A stretch of DNA of 64,000 bases from Streptomyces sp. NBC_00510 (lineage in GTDB: Bacteria > Actinomycetota > Actinomycetes > Streptomycetales > Streptomycetaceae), in contig CP107851.1 of assembly GCA_036013505.1 (NCBI GenBank), forward strand, positions 9,534,001 to 9,598,000, given 5' to 3'. Position 1 is the first letter of the stretch. Every line of letters begins with the position of its first letter. This document shows, in pieces, positions 44,354 through 52,800 of the stretch. Under the pieces are notes generated by a model. That model was not told where the DNA came from. It saw only the letters and a program-made list of their open reading frames with translations, and ran no database searches. Made by a program: the position numbers and the translations under genes.

Positions 44354-45238
44354 TCAGCCCTGGGCGGCGTTCTGGATCATCTCGGCGAACGTGGCGACGT
44401 CCTTGGCCGGAGGCGCCTTGATGGCGGAGGTCCTGCCATAGCCGGAGTACGCGATCGTCAGTTTGGCAGGGCCCTTGGCGGTCTTGCCGGACTCCACGGT
44501 CTTGACGGCGAGGTCGCCGGCGCCGATCCACGCCTCGACCTTGACGGTGTTCCCGAAGCCGGTGGCGTGCAGTTGATCGATGTACGTGTCGCGCTCGTCC
44601 TTGGTGATGAGCTCAAGGACAGCGGTGTCCGCGGCGAACTTCCCGAGGTCCACGGTGCCCGTGTAACGGGTCGCCGCGGCGCCGGCCACCCGCTCCTCGC
44701 CGGCCGCGGCGAGGTCCGTCGCGGCCGACAGGGCCGCAAGGGCCGCGGCGGGGCCGTGCGGCAGGTCCTTGGCCGGGTTGTCCTCCGCGGAGGTGCCCTC
44801 GAGCTTCAGCCACTTCTTGCCGCCAGTGGCCTCGAGCAACGGCCCCTCGACCGGGAGGTACACGGTGCCGTCCGCCATCGTCAGGTGCACCTTGCCGTCC
44901 GGGCCGGCCATGTCCTGCAGGTCGGGGTCGGAAGCGGCGTCCACGCTCACCTCGGCCCCTTCGGAGCCCTTCTTCCAGCTCAAGGTGCCCTCGGACTTGG
45001 TGGTGCCCACCTCCGTGTCGACGGAGTCGACGGCGACCTTCGCGGACCCCTGCTGCCCCACCGCCTTGATGCCGTTCCGCAAGGCTTCGACGGGGGACAC
45101 CTTCTTCTCCGCCGGCTTGACGGAGACCTGCGTCGATGCGGCCTTCGGCTCCTCCTTCGCGGAGTCGCCACAGGCCGCGAGACCGAGCGCGAGCGTGCCG
45201 GTCGTAGCCGTGATCGCCAGAAGGCGACGAATGTGCAT
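44354..45238 (-). CDS. Secreted lipoprotein of unknown function
   Basis: A 294-residue lipoprotein. The signal peptide ends in the lipobox LGLAACGD, so the mature protein starts at Cys and is anchored to the outer face of the membrane. The rest is a Lys- and Ala-rich beta domain; the stretch SPVEALRNGIKAVGQQGSAKVAVDSV and the later DLGKFAADTAVLELITKDER look like the LppX/LprG-type lipid-binding fold common in actinobacteria, but I am not certain. ATG at 45238 follows GGGGGGAACC. Its promoter region overlaps a macro-domain remnant on the other strand. Confidence 0.8.
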   Translation of the reverse strand: MHIRRLLAITATTGTLALGLAACGDSAKEEPKAASTQVSVKPAEKKVSPVEALRNGIKAVGQQGSAKVAVDSVDTEVGTTKSEGTLSWKKGSEGAEVSVDAASDPDLQDMAGPDGKVHLTMADGTVYLPVEGPLLEATGGKKWLKLEGTSAEDNPAKDLPHGPAAALAALSAATDLAAAGEERVAGAAATRYTGTVDLGKFAADTAVLELITKDERDTYIDQLHATGFGNTVKVEAWIGAGDLAVKTVESGKTAKGPAKLTIAYSGYGRTSAIKAPPAKDVATFAEMIQNAAQG

Positions 45239-45330
45239 GAAAGGTTCCCCCCAGGGAGGTAAAGATTTGTCCAATGATCAATGGCCTTGGACCATACAAC
45301 AATTCGGCGAACGACCCGCCCGTCAGGCAC

Positions 45331-45612
45331 GTGATCCACACGGTCGGCCCGGTCCGGGAAGGCGGCGACCACGGAGAGGCCGACGTCCTCGCCTCCTGCT
45401 ACCGGCGTTGCCCGGAGGTCGCGGACGAGCTCGGGGCCACGCGCATCATGTTCCCCGCGATCGCCACCGGCGTTCACGACCGTCCGGCGGAGGAAGCGGC
45501 GCGGATCGCCGTCTCCGCCCTCCGGGCGTCGCAGAGCCGGGTCCGGCAGACCAGGCTCGTGGCCTGCGACCGCGCGACCCGCGATCTGCCGGCCGCCGCG
45601 CTCGGTTCGTAG
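45331..45612 (+). pseudogene. 5'-truncated macro-domain (ADP-ribose-binding) remnant
   Basis: About 93 codons match the C-terminal half of a bacterial macro domain: VIHTVGPVREGGDHGEADVLASCYRRCPEVADELGATRIMFPAIATGVHDRPAEEAARIAV, shown here in part. The N-terminal half, with the VNAAN and GGGVDGAI motifs that bind ADP-ribose, is absent; upstream sequence turns into the promoter and start of the divergent lipoprotein gene. An intact domain is about 160-170 residues. The open frame can be extended to an ATG at 45274 but that part is not macro-like. It is most likely a dead fragment; expression as a short protein cannot be excluded. Confidence 0.7.
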
Positions 45613-45636
45613 CGGGGGCTCGCCATGGCGGGTGCG

Positions 45637-46563
45637 TCAGACGAGCTCCGGCAGGACCTCGGCGGCCAGGCGCTCGGCGTGCTCGGCCTGCGCGAACAGG
45701 GGCGTGAACAGGATGAGCTCCGCACCGGCGGCGACGACCTCACGCAGCGCCCGGACGCACTCCGCGGGGGTCCCCGCGATCGCGGCGGCCTCGATCTCGG
45801 GGGACTTGCGCATGTATAGCGCCGCCAGTTCGGCGTCGATCCGGGCGCGGGCGCGCCGGGAGTCGTCGTCCACCGCGATGTAGACGCGCTTGGCGATCCC
45901 GAAGCCGTCCACCGGCCTGCCGCACTCGGCCAGCGCCTGCCGCACGATCGCGACCTGCTCGGCGAACTTCTCCGTCCGGACCTGACCCGCGCCGAAGAAG
46001 CCGGTGAAGAGCCCCGGACTCATCACGGCGCGGCGCAGCGCGGTGCGCCCGCTGCCGCCGAACCACACTGGGGGAAAGGGCTTCTGGAACGGTTTCGGTT
46101 CCATCGCCGCGTCGCTCAACCGCCAGAATTCCCCGGAGAAGTCGACCCGGGGTTCACGCCACAGGCGGGTCATGACCTCCATGCCCTCGTAGAAGCGGGC
46201 CACATAACGTTCCGGGTCGACGCCGAACGCCGCGAAGGGCCGATGCGGGCCTCCCGTGCCGAATCCCACCTCGATCCGGCTCCGGCTCAGCTGGTCCAGC
46301 GAACCGATGCTCTTCGCCAGGTGCACCGGACTGTGCAGCGTGGACACGAAGACCACGCACCCCAGGCGCAGGCGCTCGGTGCACGCGGCGGCGAAGGTCA
46401 TCGTCTCGAGCGGGGCGAGCTGCGGCATCGTGCCCAGCGTCTGTTCCTGTGTCCAGGCACTGTCGAACCCCAACTCCTCGACGCGCGTCAGGAAGACGCG
46501 GAAGGCGGCCGGATCGAAATCGCCGTCCGCGTGGAACTGCGGAATGGACATCGCGCATCGCAC
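45637..46563 (-). CDS. LLM-class F420-dependent oxidoreductase
   Basis: A 308-residue luciferase-like monooxygenase-fold enzyme, which in actinobacteria usually uses coenzyme F420. Motifs are ISPQ-like SIPQFHADGDFDPAAF, the EELGFDSAWTQEQTLG stretch, LRLGCVVFVSTLHSPVHLAKSIGSLDQLSRSRIEVGFGTGG (cofactor cradle) and PPVWFGGSG. The GTG at 46563 gives the natural N-terminus MRCAMSIPQ; ATG at 46551 is an alternative. It is convergent with the macro-domain remnant and divergent from the esterase gene, with a 227-bp gap. The substrate is unknown. Confidence 0.87.
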   Translation of the reverse strand: MRCAMSIPQFHADGDFDPAAFRVFLTRVEELGFDSAWTQEQTLGTMPQLAPLETMTFAAACTERLRLGCVVFVSTLHSPVHLAKSIGSLDQLSRSRIEVGFGTGGPHRPFAAFGVDPERYVARFYEGMEVMTRLWREPRVDFSGEFWRLSDAAMEPKPFQKPFPPVWFGGSGRTALRRAVMSPGLFTGFFGAGQVRTEKFAEQVAIVRQALAECGRPVDGFGIAKRVYIAVDDDSRRARARIDAELAALYMRKSPEIEAAAIAGTPAECVRALREVVAAGAELILFTPLFAQAEHAERLAAEVLPELV

Positions 46564-46790
46564 CCGCGCATCGTAGGGAACGGAGTCCGCCGGGCACGAG
46601 ACACCACGCCGCCGGACGTCCACGCACGGCGGAGTGACAGCGTGTGCCCCGCGCATGAGCGCTCTGCGACCGCGGAAATTCCCGGAGTTGCGGCGCGAAA
46701 TCGCCGAGGGACGATGGAAAAGCGGCCGGCACGGTCCTTGCGACCGCTTCCGCTGCCCATGAACGGCACCTCTCAGGCAGGAGGCCCACC

Positions 46791-47759
46791 ATGCCCGAAT
46801 CCCCGTCCGCGGCACCCGTCCTGGAACCCGCGGCCAAGGAACTGGCGGACGCGACCGCACAGCACCCGCGCATCTACGAGGTCGCGCCGGCGGACGGCCG
46901 CGAGATCCTCGACGACCTGCAGGCGGGCGAGGGCGTGCCCAAGCCCGCGGTGGACGAGGAGTGGGTGACCGTCGACGCCGGACAGTACGGCAGCGTCCGT
47001 GCCCGCGTCATCCGTCCCGAAGGGGCGACGGAAACCCTCCCGGTCGTGTTCTACATCCACGGCGCCGGATGGGTGTTCGGCGACGAGAACACCCACGACC
47101 GACTGGTGCGCGAGCTCGCGGTCGGCACGAACGCCGCCGTGGTCTTCCCCGTCTACGACCTGGCCCCCGAGGCGAAGTACCCCACCCAGATCGAGCAGAA
47201 CTACGCGGTCGGGAAGTGGATCCTGAACAACGGCGAGGACCGGAAGCTGGACGCGTCACGGATGGCCGTCTGCGGCGACTCGGTCGGCGGCAACATGTCG
47301 GCCGTCTTCGCGCTGATGGCGAAGGAACGCGGCGACATCGACCTGGCGGCCCAGGTGCTGCTCTACCCCGTGACCGACGCCAACTTCGACACGCCGTCCT
47401 ACCAGCAGTTCGCCGAGGGCTACTACCTCACCCGCGACGGGATGAAGTGGTTCTGGGACGCCTACACCAGCGACCCAGGGCAGCGCGCCGAGATCTACGC
47501 GTCCCCGCTGCGCGCCGACGTCGAGCAGCTGCGCGGCCTCCCCACCACCCTGGTCATCACCGACGAGGCCGACGTCCTGCGCGACGAGGGCGAGGCCTAC
47601 GCCGCCAAGCTGCGCGAGGCGGGCGTGGACGTCACCGCGGTGCGGGTGCTCGGCATGGTCCACGACTTCCTCATGCTCGACAGCCTCCGGGACTCCAAGG
47701 CGACCGTCGTCGCGCGCACGCTGGCCGTCGAGGCCCTGCAGCGGGCGCTGCACCCCTGA
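46791..47759 (+). CDS. Alpha/beta hydrolase, HSL-type esterase
   Basis: A 322-residue esterase of the hormone-sensitive-lipase group. The oxyanion motif is YIHGAGWVFG (HGAG rather than HGGG), the nucleophile elbow GDSVGGN (usually GDSAGG) holds the catalytic Ser near residue 162, the acid is in ITDEADVLRDEGEAYA and the His in GMVHDFLML. No signal peptide is present, so it acts in the cytoplasm. ATG has GGAGG 6 nt upstream. It is convergent with the acetyltransferase gene, 6 bp apart. It should hydrolyse short acyl esters; the physiological substrate is unknown. Confidence 0.92.
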   Translation: MPESPSAAPVLEPAAKELADATAQHPRIYEVAPADGREILDDLQAGEGVPKPAVDEEWVTVDAGQYGSVRARVIRPEGATETLPVVFYIHGAGWVFGDENTHDRLVRELAVGTNAAVVFPVYDLAPEAKYPTQIEQNYAVGKWILNNGEDRKLDASRMAVCGDSVGGNMSAVFALMAKERGDIDLAAQVLLYPVTDANFDTPSYQQFAEGYYLTRDGMKWFWDAYTSDPGQRAEIYASPLRADVEQLRGLPTTLVITDEADVLRDEGEAYAAKLREAGVDVTAVRVLGMVHDFLMLDSLRDSKATVVARTLAVEALQRALHP

Positions 47760-47765
47760 GCCGCG

Positions 47766-48287
47766 TCAGGCGATCGTGACCAGGTAGCGTCGTACGGCGT
47801 CACCCGGCCCGGCCTCCTCGACACCCTCGAGCACGCCGCCGTTGCGCTCGATCGTCCTGGCGGAGGCGGTGTTCGCCGCCTCGCAGACGATCAGCACCCG
47901 GTCCGGTCCGAGCCCGCGCGCCTCGTGGAGCATCCGGCCGAGGGCCCAGGTGGCCAGCCCGCGGCGGCGCGAGGAGGGCCGGATGCCGTAGCCGATGTGG
48001 CCGAACCGCAGCACGTAGTCGTCGGGCCCCCGCCGCAGGGCGATGCCCCCGTGCACCCGGTCGCCCTCGACGATCCACCGGTACCAGCAGCCGCGGCCCG
48101 CCTGCACCGCCTCCGGCCCCGACTGCCCGGCCAGCATCGTCACCCAAGCCGCGAACCCGTCCGGCGAGTCGACCTCGTCGGACGGCTCCAGCCCGAAGCC
48201 GTCCTCGTGCGGGCCGGGACCCCATTCGTCCCGCGCCTCGAGCCAGGCGGAATGCAGACGGGTGGTCGGCGCGATCAGTTCGGGCAT
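47766..48287 (-). CDS. GNAT-family N-acetyltransferase
   Basis: A 173-residue acetyltransferase. The acetyl-CoA site shows as YGIRPSSRRRGLATWALGRML (motif A, RRRGLA) followed by VLIVCEAANTASARTIERNGGVLEG (motif B). The N-terminal region FAAWVTMLAGQSGPEAVQAGRGCWYRWIVEGDRVHGGIALR is typical of the streptomycete members that acetylate small molecules. ATG at 48287 gives MPELIAPT. It is convergent with the esterase gene and divergent from the gene at 48367. The substrate is not known. Confidence 0.88.
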   Translation of the reverse strand: MPELIAPTTRLHSAWLEARDEWGPGPHEDGFGLEPSDEVDSPDGFAAWVTMLAGQSGPEAVQAGRGCWYRWIVEGDRVHGGIALRRGPDDYVLRFGHIGYGIRPSSRRRGLATWALGRMLHEARGLGPDRVLIVCEAANTASARTIERNGGVLEGVEEAGPGDAVRRYLVTIA

Positions 48288-48366
48288 ACGGCGACGATAC
48301 CGATGCGTCGCCGTGGGGCCCGAAAATCGGGTGTGTGTACGGGCGGACGCTGCTAATTTCGCTGAC

Positions 48367-49098
48367 GTGCCGAAGCTCAATCAGATCATCGCCGTGGAAA
48401 AGGGCGTCAAGTCCAAGTCACTCCAGGAACTGACCCAGGCCCATCACGACGTCCAGAAGCCCGCGTTGCTCGCCGGGATCTCGCGGACGTACCAGCCGAA
48501 GGACGAGGAGGGCGAGCAACTGCCCCCGGAGTCCACCCGGGTCCAGGTGAAGGCGGAGGACGTCCTGCACGCGGTCGGGGACACCCTGACGCGGCTCTTC
48601 GACGTGACGGCGACGAAGGACTGGGCCAACCGGACCGCGGCCGCCGACGTGGTGGTGGACGGGAGGGCGCTGCTCGCGCAGGTCCCCGTCCCGTACCTGC
48701 TCTTCCTGGAGAAGCAGCTCACCGACCTGCACACGTTCGTGCGCAAGCTGCCGGTCCTGGACGCGTCCGAGTCGTGGAACCCCGACCCGTCGACGGACTG
48801 CTGGAAGACCGACCCGGTGCGGACGATCCGCACGAAGAAGGTCCCGCGCAACCACGTGAAGGCCGAGGCCACGGAGAAGCACCCGGCCCAGGTCGAGGTG
48901 TACTACGAGGACGTGCCCGTGGGGTACTGGACGACCGTGAAGTTCTCCGGCGCGCTGCCGGCGCGGCGCGTGAACGAACTGCTCGCCAGGGTCGAGAAGC
49001 TGCAGCAGGCCGTCAAGTTCGCCCGCGAGGAGGCCAACGGCGCGGACGTCACCGACCAGCGCGTGGGGGAGGCGGTCTTCGGCTACCTGTTCGGGTAG
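48367..49098 (+). CDS. Conserved hypothetical protein next to permuted tRNA array
   Basis: A 243-residue soluble protein that begins PKLNQIIAVEKGVKSKS. It is mostly helical, with the segments PPESTRVQVKAEDVLHAVGDTLTRLFDV, FLEKQLTDLHTFVRKLPVLD and KKVPRNHVKAEATEKHPAQVEVYYED. I know no function; the type may also occur in actinophages, but I cannot verify this. GTG at 48367 has no ribosome site; a -10-like TAATTT lies 8 nt upstream, so the mRNA may be leaderless. It ends about 50 nt before the leader of two permuted tRNA genes on the same strand. That closeness, and an rtcB-archease pair upstream, make an RNA-related role worth considering. Confidence 0.75.
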   Translation: MPKLNQIIAVEKGVKSKSLQELTQAHHDVQKPALLAGISRTYQPKDEEGEQLPPESTRVQVKAEDVLHAVGDTLTRLFDVTATKDWANRTAAADVVVDGRALLAQVPVPYLLFLEKQLTDLHTFVRKLPVLDASESWNPDPSTDCWKTDPVRTIRTKKVPRNHVKAEATEKHPAQVEVYYEDVPVGYWTTVKFSGALPARRVNELLARVEKLQQAVKFAREEANGADVTDQRVGEAVFGYLFG

Positions 49099-49171
49099 CC
49101 CCATCAACGCCCCTCGTGAGAGCGGGGGGTGCGCCGAGAGCGCAAGCTGAAACTGATGTTGAAGCTGATCA

Positions 49172-49252
49172 GGGGTATCAGTGGGGGTTCGAATCCCTCC
49201 CCCGGCACAACGCGCCGGGGTGGCCCAACCGGTAGAGGCAGCCCCGTCAATC
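49172..49252 (+). tRNA. Putative circularly permuted tRNA A (3' half before 5' half)
   Basis: The 3' half comes first: anticodon-stem strand GGGGT (49172-49176), variable ATCAGT, T-arm GGGGG-TTCGAAT-CCCTC (49183-49199), acceptor strand CCCCGGC (49200-49206) and discriminator A. After a 6-nt linker (CAACGC) the 5' half follows: acceptor GCCGGGG (49214-49220), TG, D-arm with GG in the loop (49223-49239), A, and anticodon-stem strand GCCCC (49241-49245). Acceptor strands pair over 7 of 7 and anticodon-stem strands over 5 of 5 with one G-U. CCA is not encoded. The loop and so the anticodon cannot be fixed: the downstream part reads GTCAATC. No 5' half lies upstream of the first T-arm, so this is not an ordinary gene. 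Confidence 0.6.
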
Positions 49253-49318
49253 TCAGACTCTCGCTCCAGTCTCAGCATTCGCCGCCGAACGCCGGATCGA
49301 CCGAGCGCGGACGATCAT

Positions 49319-49395
49319 CGATGGATGGGGGTTCAACTCCCCTCTGCGCCTCTTCCATGGCGCGGTAGTTCAAAGGTAGAACACGTCGATCTCAG
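49319..49395 (+). tRNA. Putative circularly permuted tRNA B, anticodon possibly CUC (Glu)
   Basis: The 3' half is first: anticodon-stem strand CGATG (49319-49323), variable GAT, T-arm GGGGG-TTCAACT-CCCCT (49327-49343), acceptor CTGCGCC (49344-49350), discriminator T. After a 7-nt linker (CTTCCAT) the 5' half follows: acceptor GGCGCGG (49359-49365), TA, D-arm GTTC-AAAGGTA-GAAC, A, and stem strand CGTCG (49384-49388), then loop ATCTCAG. Acceptor strands pair 7 of 7 (one G-U), D-stem 4 of 4, anticodon stem 5 of 5 (one G-U). The joined loop would have T33, anticodon CTC and A37, which fits tRNA-Glu; the 3-nt variable loop is short. CCA is not encoded. Confidence 0.6.
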
Positions 49396-49448
49396 AATGA
49401 TCCGCGACTCTTAAACGCCGCCGGCGTGCGCAATTGGGTGGCACCACA

Positions 49449-49482
49449 GGAGCCCGGGCAGCTGGATATGCTCCCGGGCTCC
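49449..49482 (+). terminator. Terminator hairpin after tRNA array
   Basis: Arms GGAGCCCGGG and CCCGGGCTCC pair perfectly around a 14-nt loop, 43 nt beyond the end of the paired trailer of tRNA B. From here to the GH92 promoter at 49693 I see no gene. Confidence 0.65.
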
Positions 49483-49692
49483 GTCACGCCTCTGGCGACC
49501 GGCGCCGAGCCGAACGAAGACTCGGGGGACGGTGGGGCTCCGGCTGCGGGTTTGATCAGCCGCCCGGGCGGTCCGTCGGGCGAGCGGCGGTGGCTGGAGA
49601 GCGGGGGATGGCGAGTCCGTCTGTGCCATGCGGCGTCAGGGATGCGGGGGAGGGCGCTGCGGGCGTGGGGGGCTTGTGGAACCGTGGTGCGC

Positions 49693-49728
49693 GACAACGT
49701 TGTCATTTGAGCTGGGCATGACTATACC
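49693..49728 (+). promoter_or_regulatory. GH92 promoter with LacI-type operator
   Basis: A perfect 12-bp palindrome GACAACGTTGTC (49693-49704), with the look of a LacI-family operator, overlaps a -35 box TTGTCA (49700-49705); a -10 box TATACC (49723-49728) follows after 17 nt. A second, weaker half-matching site CAACGATGTC occurs near 49740. No LacI gene lies in the window. Confidence 0.55.
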
Positions 49729-49866
49729 GGCTGAGAAGGCAACGATGTCAAGGGAGTTGACGTGCACCCGAGGCGGTCTTCCGGCGCACCGGTGGGGCAC
49801 GCTACTGTCCCCGCGGCTTGTGTGACCCGTGGAGCGCGACCCGTCCGAGAGAAGAAGGGCCGCGTC

Positions 49867-52800
49867 ATGCGTTTGCGTACGACGTCCGTTCTGCTGGCCG
49901 CCGTCCTGGCGGTCGGCGGTGCCACTCCCGCCCTCGCGGCGCCCGCCGCGCCGCCACCCGATCTCGTGCAGGACCCCACCGCCTACGTCGACCCCCTGAT
50001 CGGCACCAAGAACGGCGGCAACGTCTTCCCCGGCGCCGTCGTCCCCCTCGGCATGCTGTCCTGGAGCCCCGAGACCACCCGCGGCGACGCCACCCGCACC
50101 ACGGCGCCCGGTGGTTACCACTACGACGCGACCCGCATCCGGGGCTTCAGCCTCACCCACATGTCGGGCACCGGCTGCGCGGGCGGCAGCGGCGACATCC
50201 CGTTCCTCCCGTACGCCGGGGAGGTCACCACCTCGCCCGCCGCGGACACCAAGGACGCGGTGTACGCCGCGGACTTCAAGCACGCCGACGAGGCCGCCGA
50301 GCCGGGCCGCTACAAGGTCGGCCTGTCCTCCGGCGTGACGGCGGACCTGTCGGCCACCGCGCGCACCGGCTCCGGCCGCTTCACCTTCCCCGCGGACAAG
50401 CCCGCCTCGATGCTGATCCGCACCGCCAACTCCGAGGTCGGGTCCACGGACTCCACCGTGACCATCGACCCACAGGCCCGTACCGTCTCCGGCTCGGTCA
50501 CCTCCGGGAACTTCTGCGGCTACCTCGACCCGGAGGGCCAGCGCTCCTACTACACCCTCTACTTCACCGCCCGCTTCGACCGCTCCTTCAAGGCGACCGG
50601 CACCTGGCAGGACGACAAGGTGACCCCCGGCTCCACCACCGCCTCGGGCGGCACGGGAGGCTTCTCCCACGGCGGGACGCCGGTCGCGGGCAAGGGCGCC
50701 GGCGGCTGGGTGGAGTTCGCGCCCGGCAGCGGACCGGTGAACGTCAAGGTCGGCATCTCGTACGTGAGCCAGGCAGGCGCCGAGGCCAACCTCGCCGCCG
50801 AGAACCCGCGGCACCGCTCCTTCGACTCGGTACGGGACGCGGCCGGTCGCGCGTGGCGCGACCGGCTGGGCGCGATCAAGGTGGGCGGTGGCACGGACGC
50901 CGAGCGCAGCACCTTCTACACCGCCCTCTACCACGCGCTGATCCACCCCAACGTCATCAGCGACACCGACCGCAGATACCGCGGCAGCGACGGCGAGGTC
51001 CACACGGTGGCCCGCGGCCACCAGGCGCAGTACGGCACCTTCTCCGGCTGGGACGTCTACCGCTCGCAGGTGCAGCTGCTCACCCTGCTGAGCCCGCGCA
51101 CCGGTTCGGACATCGCCCAGTCCCTGTACGAGCTCGCCGAGCAGAACGGCGGCGTCTGGGACCGCTGGCTGCACGGCGCCTCCGGCACGCACGTCATGAA
51201 CGGCGACCCGTCACCGGCCGCCCTCGCCGGGATCCGGGCCTTCGGCGGCACGGACTTCGACCTGCGCGGCGCACTGGACTCCCTGGTGAAGGCCGCGACC
51301 GTGCCGACGGAGCGCGACCTGTCGCCGGTGGGCAAGCCGATCCTCTCCGTGGGCCAGCGCCCGTCCCTGGACAAGTACCTGAAGCTGCACTACATGCCGT
51401 CCGTCTCCAACGCCTGGGGCGGCGCCGCCGAGACGCTGGAGATGTCGGGCGCCGACTTCGCCCTCTCGCAGCTCGCCTCGGCCGCGGGCCGGAAGCACAC
51501 TGCCGCCGACTTCGCCCGGCGCTCCCAGTGGTGGCAGAACAACTTCAACCTCGCCGCCGACCCGAGCGGCGGCTACATCGCCAACCGCGCGGCCGACGGC
51601 AGCTGGGTCACCGGGTTCACGCCGGCCACCGGAAACGGCTTCGTCGAGGGCACGGCCGCCCAGTACACCTGGATGGTGCAGCACGACCCGGCCGGGCTGT
51701 TCGCCGCGATGGGCGGCCGCGGCGAGGCCCTCGACCGGCTGGACGCGTTCTTCCACACGGCGGACGGCAAGTGGGCCTTCACCGGCAGCGGCGGCGAGAA
51801 GTCGGAAATGGACAACGAGCCGTCGATCAACGTGCCGTACCTCTACGCCTACGCCGGCGCACCCTACAAGACGCAGGAGACCGTGCGGGCCGCGATGAGC
51901 GCCCTGTGGTCCACGCAGCCGGGCGGCATCCCCGGCAACGACGACCTCGGCGCGATGTCGTCCTGGTACGTCTTCTCGGCACTCGGCATGTACCCGCAGG
52001 TGCCCTCCCGCGCCGAACTCGTCCTGGGCTCCCCGCTGTTCCCGCGGATCGAGATCGACCGCCCGGCCGGCAACGACATCTCCATCCGCGCGGCGGGCGC
52101 GGCGGCCGACGCGCCGTACGTCCGGTCACTGAAGGTCAACGGCCGCGCCAGTGACCGGCCGTGGCTGCCCGCCTCCTTCGTCGAGGACGGTGGCAGGCTC
52201 GACTACACGCTGTCGCGTACCGCGGACCGCACCTGGGGAGCGGACGCGGCCGACGCGCCGCCCTCGTTCCGGGAGGGTGAGCAGCCGCACCAGGTCGGCG
52301 TCGGCCCGACCACGGCGACGATCGCCCCGGGCGGCGGCACCGAGGTCGGCATCCGCGCCCTGTCTCTGCGCGGCGGCGCCGCACCGAAGGTGCGCTTCCG
52401 CGTCGAGGTGCCCGACGGCGTCACGGCGTCGCCCGCGGAGGGGGAGTTCACGGACGGCTCCCAGGAGATCACCCTGTCCACCGCCGGCGACGTCAAGCAG
52501 GGCTTCTACGACGCCAAGGTGGCCGTGAGCTACGGGGACACCTCGTACGAGCAGCCGGTGTCCCTGACGGTGGCCGCCCCCGGTTCCCTCATCGCGGCGT
52601 ACAACAGCACGGGCGTCTCGGACGACGCCGGTGACCACGACGAGGCGGACTACGACGGCGGCGGCTGGAGCTACTCCCGTCAGGCGCTCGCCGCGGCCGG
52701 CCTCACCGGCGGGACGCAGGGCACGGTCACCGGAGGCCTCGCGTTCACCTGGCCGGATTCCCCCGCCGGCCGCCCCGACAACGCCTCGGCGACCGGCCAG

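Noticed and set aside
45274..45612. A complete small macro-domain protein starting at ATG 45274
   Set aside because: The first 19 codons are not macro-like and overlap the lipoprotein promoter; the ligand-binding half is missing.
49214..49252. Anticodon CAA for unit A from loop GTCAATC
   Set aside because: Position 37 would be T instead of a purine, and the splice position is not fixed, so I do not assign an anticodon.
49172..49395. Ordinary tandem tRNA genes or a tRNA interrupted by a group I intron
   Set aside because: No D-arm or acceptor 5' strand precedes the first T-arm and no T-arm follows the last D-arm. The gap between halves in normal order is under 80 nt, too short for a group I intron. 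Four independent truncated genes would be needed to explain the acceptor pairing.
49384..49402. tRNA-Leu with anticodon CAG from CTCAGAA in unit B
   Set aside because: It would leave three unpaired bases between D-stem and anticodon stem and the variable region is far too short for a class II tRNA-Leu. The CTC reading keeps T33, A37 and a 1-nt linker.
49405..49482. Attachment site of an integrative element at the tRNA array
   Set aside because: No integrase, excisionase or direct repeat flanking the array is seen in the window.
49621..49630. Third copy of CTGTGCCATG, upstream of the GH92 gene
   Set aside because: It is 237 nt from the GH92 start, lacks the dyad partner and lies outside the well-defined promoter; it is likely chance.
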